A DNA stretch of 36,276 nucleotides from contig NZ_FZOU01000016.1 of assembly GCF_900188085.1 (NCBI RefSeq), positions 1 to 36,276 on the forward strand, read 5' to 3'. Below, piece by piece: positions 34,393 to 36,276 of this stretch. This stretch comes from Granulicella rosea (GTDB taxonomy: Bacteria > Acidobacteriota > Terriglobia > Terriglobales > Acidobacteriaceae). The position numbers and the translations under genes are program-made. Within the stretch, counting starts at the first letter, position 1; each line of letters begins with the position of its first letter. The notes under the pieces are model-generated. The model was not told the origin of the DNA, searched no databases, and saw only the letters and a program-made list of their open reading frames with translations.

Positions 34393-34498
34393 CGGAAAGC
34401 ATGCGCCTCCGAGATACGCTGCGTCTGGTCTTCCCTGCGGCCACCCCACTGCTCTGCGCTGAGGATCTGCTGGGCCAGAGCGAATGATTGCATCCCGC
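34393..34498. other. Short gap between convergent glycosidase and protease genes
   Basis: The 106-bp gap separates two genes ending toward each other. No stem with a T-run on either strand was found. No gene is present. Confidence 0.5.
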
Positions 34499-36276
34499 TC
34501 ACTTCGTCAGCGTCGCGGCAAGCACCACCACATTGCGACTGGCGGGCAGGATCACGCTGGCGACGGTCTTGGCCGGGTTCAGGGTCAGACTGTACTCGTA
34601 CAGATAGAAGGTGCGGTTGTCGATCAGCCCCGTGCCGGTGTCGCGGTGGGCCATGGTGATGGCCCTGGTCTCGCCCGCAAAGGAGGAGGGCGTGAACCAG
34701 TCGCTCAACCCCTGCACGATCGTCGTGGACGTGCCATCGGTGTAGGTGACCTTGAAGCTCTGCTGCGCCTGTGCGCCGTTGACCCCGGTCGCCAGTATCT
34801 TCAGTGCGCTGAACTGGCCCGCCGGCAGGGTTACGGTCTTGCCGCTAACTGCGTCGAGCAGGCCCGCGGGTCCAAAGTAGAAGGTCGTGCCCGCAATCGT
34901 CTGCTGGCCGCCGAGAAGCGTCGCCGAGTACGCCTCGGTGAGCCCGTTGGCGCCGCCGTCGATGCCGACGCCCGAGAACGCGACGCCGTCGCTCGCGATC
35001 GCCAGCACGTTGTACTCCGGCGCCAGATTCACGAAGCTCGCCGTGGAGGCGGGCACCGCGATGACCACCGTCGCCTTCGCGGTCTGGACCAGCGCGCCGG
35101 AGATGCCGGTGAGCACGACCGGATAGCTGCCCGCCACGGCCGTCGCGCTCGCCGTGAAGTTGACGGCGACGCCGCTGCCTGAGGCGATCGTGTTACCGGC
35201 CGCACTGGCCGCGCCAAACTGCGCCGTCACGCCGGCGGGCAGCCCCGAGACGGTGAAGCTGACCGTGCCGGTGAAGCCGTTGACCGGCGTGATCGTCGCG
35301 AGCCCGGCGGCGCTGCCGCCACGCGGTACCGCAAGGCTCAGCGGCGTGAACGCAAGGTTGAAGCTCGGCGCGGTCACGACGAGCGAGACCGCCGCCGTCG
35401 CGTGCAGCGAGCCGGAGACGCCATTGACCACGACGCTGTAGGAACCGGCAGCCGCCGTGCTCGTGGCATGCAGCGTCAGCGTGCTGGTGGTGGTCGCCGT
35501 CGCCGGACTGAAGGCCGCGGTGATGCCTGCCGGCAGCGTGCCCACGCTCAGCGCGACCGAGCCCGCGAAGCCGTTGACCGCGCCCACGGCCAGCGTAGAG
35601 GTCACGGCGCCGCTCTGAGGAAGCGTCAGCGAGGTGGACGAAGCAGTGAGCGTGAACGACGGAACGACCACCGTGACACTCAGCGAGGCCGTGCTGCTCA
35701 GGCTGCCCGAAAGCGCCGTGACCGTGACTGGATACGTGCCGGCGGGCGCCGCGGAGCCAGCGACAAGACTCAACGTCACCGTCACCGGGCTCGTGCCCGA
35801 GACCACGGCCTGCGCCGGGCTGAAGCTGGCCGTTACGCCACTGGGCAGGCCGGTCGCGGCCAGGCTGACGTTGCCGGTGAAGCCGTTCTGCGGCGTGAGG
35901 GTCAGGGTGGTGGTCGCGGCGGACGTGGTTCCCTGCCGCAACGACACGCTCGTCGCCGAACCGGCCAGCGTGAAGCTGGCAGCCGCGCCCGCGCCGGTGA
36001 GGTCGTTGATCGTATGCTGGCCGGCCGGCGAGCCCCAGCCGGTGGTCAGGTCGTAGCCGCCCATTGCGTTGAAGCCCGTGCTGCCGACCGTGATGTCGTG
36101 GAAGTCCGCGCTGTAGCTGCCGCCCTCGCCGATGGCGTACAGCAGCGGATTCACGAAGCCCACGCGCGGCTTACCCTTGCTGGCGCCCTGCTGGTTCACC
36201 AACGCCATGAAGCCGGCCCACAGCGGCGCGGCCGCGCTGGTGCCGCCGACCGAGATCGCCTGCCCGTTATTGCAGA
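34499..36276 (-). CDS. Sedolisin (S53) protease, C-terminal part; joins base 1 across the circle
   Basis: This is the continuation of the protease that starts at 1419. Bases 36182-36276 repeat 1-95 and must be counted once. After GGTSAAAPLWAGFMALVNQQ the S53 domain ends with the Ca-binding segment FHDITVGSTGFNAMGGYDLT. Three Ig-like repeats of about 90-100 residues follow, each with a GFTGTVSFTVSGLPAGVTA-type strand pair. A C-terminal ~180-residue domain begins near APEYNVLAIA and ends LPASRNVVVLAATLTK; it looks like a beta-sandwich of the kind seen in acidobacterial secreted hydrolases, perhaps carbohydrate-binding. The Ig-like part would hold the catalytic domain away from the cell or bind a polymer. 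Such long tails are common in acidobacterial sedolisins but absent from sedolisin itself. Confidence 0.93.
   Translation of the reverse strand, partial: CNNGQAISVGGTSAAAPLWAGFMALVNQQGASKGKPRVGFVNPLLYAIGEGGSYSADFHDITVGSTGFNAMGGYDLTTGWGSPAGQHTINDLTGAGAAASFTLAGSATSVSLRQGTTSAATTTLTLTPQNGFTGNVSLAATGLPSGVTASFSPAQAVVSGTSPVTVTLSLVAGSAAPAGTYPVTVTALSGSLSSTASLSVTVVVPSFTLTASSTSLTLPQSGAVTSTLAVGAVNGFAGSVALSVGTLPAGITAAFSPATATTTSTLTLHATSTAAAGSYSVVVNGVSGSLHATAAVSLVVTAPSFNLAFTPLSLAVPRGGSAAGLATITPVNGFTGTVSFTVSGLPAGVTAQFGAASAAGNTIASGSGVAVNFTASATAVAGSYPVVLTGISGALVQTAKATVVIAVPASTASFVNLAPEYNVLAIASDGVAFSGVGIDGGANGLTEAYSATLLGGQQTIAGTTFYFGPAGLLDAVSGKTVTLPAGQFSALKILATGVNGAQAQQSFKVTYTDGTSTTIVQGLSDWFTPSSFAGETRAITMAHRDTGTGLIDNRTFYLYEYSLTLNPAKTVASVILPASRNVVVLAATLTK
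36182..36276. repeat. Terminal redundancy, right copy (circle join)
   Basis: This is an exact copy of bases 1-95. Base 36181 is the last unique position. The copy should be removed when the sequence is circularised. Confidence 0.95.

Overview
The window appears to be one complete circular plasmid of about 36,181 bp, opened inside a gene. Bases 36182-36276 repeat bases 1-95 exactly, and a single sedolisin-type protease reads in frame across the join (minus strand, 1419 down to 1, then 36181 down to 34499). The host is most likely an Acidobacteriota bacterium of the Terriglobia (Acidobacteriaceae: Granulicella, Terriglobus, Edaphobacter and relatives). The reasons are a GC-rich genome, an Oar-like TonB receptor with an N-terminal carboxypeptidase-regulatory-like domain, a sedolisin with Ig-like repeats, an FG-GAP/ASPIC-UnbV protein, a DUF5107-TPR protein and a short dispersed-repeat-like element before the glycosidase. 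The host assignment is inference; no rRNA gene is present to settle it.

Backbone (about 1.8-5.9 kb). A type Ib partition operon (small ParA plus a ribbon-helix-helix partner) is bracketed by repeated GCGTACGC/AAAATTCTGA sites that may be the centromere. A RepA_C-type initiator follows, then a two-cluster iteron origin (5 + 7 direct repeats at about 22-bp pitch). An HTH-antitoxin/PIN-toxin pair comes next and would stabilise the plasmid. No relaxase, transposase, integrase, rRNA or tRNA was recognised anywhere in the circle.

Cargo (about 6-36 kb). (a) A secreted 1319-residue penicillin-acylase-like Ntn hydrolase is fused to seven Ca-binding FG-GAP repeats and an ASPIC/UnbV domain; a DeoR-family regulator and an orphan Phd-like antitoxin ORF follow. 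(b) A carbohydrate module: an Oar-like TonB receptor broken by two apparent one-base deletions, a DUF5107-TPR protein, a sugar-porter MFS permease and a convergent LacI regulator. (c) A minus-strand tripartite efflux operon (adaptor, two RND permeases, NodT-type outer-membrane lipoprotein) with translationally coupled junctions, read divergently from a TetR repressor; the first permease carries an unusual ~110-residue Ser/Thr-rich insertion. (d) A secreted GH78-like alpha-L-rhamnosidase, convergent with the protease that closes the circle.

Together the cargo suggests a soil or plant-litter lifestyle: secreted protease, amidase and glycosidase release nutrients, a sugar uptake system imports them, and a tripartite pump exports toxic compounds. 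The most notable observations are the closed circle, the alternating two-type iteron array, the acylase-propeller fusion, the Ser-rich RND insertion, the doubly frameshifted receptor, the inverted operator pair before the DUF5107 gene and the mutually exclusive hairpins after the acylase gene.
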